NCBI GenBank assembly: GCA_001931905.2
Contig: MSJI02000849.1
Location: forward strand, 45,748-109,747
DNA length: 64,000 nucleotides
Reading direction: 5' to 3'
Origin: Cladosporium sp. IMV 00045
Lineage: Eukaryota > Ascomycota > Dothideomycetes > Cladosporiales > Cladosporiaceae
The position numbers and the translations under genes were made by a program. Below the pieces are notes generated by a model, which saw only the letters and a list, made by a program, of their open reading frames with translations, was not told the DNA's origin and did no database searches. Shown one piece after another: positions 63,909 through 64,000 of the stretch; positions within the stretch are counted from its first letter, which is position 1; every line of letters begins with the position of its first letter.

Positions 63909-64000
63909 ATGTATTCGTCCCACGCGCTCGCCTTTGCACTCGACCCGCCGCCTGAGCAGCCGCAACCATTTCGCATAACGCGAAGAAGCTGTCGCTCTAG
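63909..64000 (+). CDS. Possible N terminus of a gene cut by the window edge
   Basis: ATG at 63909 opens a frame of 30 codons that is still open at the edge (MYSSHALAFALDPPPEQPQP...). It follows a TATA-like box and a pyrimidine/A-rich leader. No family can be named from so short a piece. Confidence 0.25.
   Translation, partial: MYSSHALAFALDPPPEQPQPFRITRRSCRS

Overview
The window is nuclear DNA of a filamentous ascomycete. Evidence: short GT-AG introns of about 50-100 bases, compact intergenic spaces, a KlpA-type kinesin-14, a three-exon laccase, an ArfGAP of the Gcs1 type, a Loa1/Vps66-type acyltransferase, Cdc4, SRP72 and Mtg1. The presence of two diverged copies of a nine-protein block is what one would see in a duplicated or hybrid genome such as the black yeast Hortaea werneckii (Dothideomycetes); that species name is an inference.

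The window is three contigs joined by two runs of exactly 20 N (19268-19287 and 48533-48552). Contig 1 (1-19267) holds copy A of a block: 3' end of a family X DNA polymerase, a pinin/SDK/MemA protein, tRNA-Asp(GTC) with an intron, an MBL-fold-like protein (minus), a Ser/Ala-rich GPI protein, an AT-hook protein, the ArfGAP Gcs1 (minus), an Acinus-like SAP/RRM protein, a Loa1-type acyltransferase (minus) and the first four exons of a kinesin-14. Contig 2 (19288-48532) starts inside CDC4, then carries an LRR protein (minus), the mitochondrial GTPase Mtg1 (minus) and a complete family X DNA polymerase, and then copy B of the whole block (28767-48252) including the complete kinesin. Contig 3 (48553-64000) starts in sequence homologous to the 3' flank of the kinesin gene, then carries a laccase, a TMEM184/Ost-alpha (DUF300) membrane protein, SRP72 (minus), and about 4.5 kb with no recognised protein family.

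Because both ends of gap 2 are homologous to each other, and contig 1 stops inside the kinesin gene, the simplest reading is that contigs 1 and 3 are one homeologue and contig 2 is the other homeologue wrongly scaffolded between them. The apparent 28.8-kb tandem repeat and the kinesin-WD40 fusion frame across gap 1 would then be artefacts. The two copies have both stayed coding, with mostly conservative or silent differences, while the spacers show indels, a minisatellite with 6 versus 3 units, and one copy-specific insertion each.

The most novel item is a pair of related, probably RNA polymerase III-transcribed, structured RNA genes at about 60.5-60.8 kb and 61.5-61.8 kb. They share an upstream CACGTG motif and TATA box at identical spacing, internal A and B boxes, a stem next to each box that changes sequence but keeps pairing, a common 3' tail with a terminal hairpin, and a T5 terminator. 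They do not fold as tRNAs and I cannot assign them to a known RNA family.
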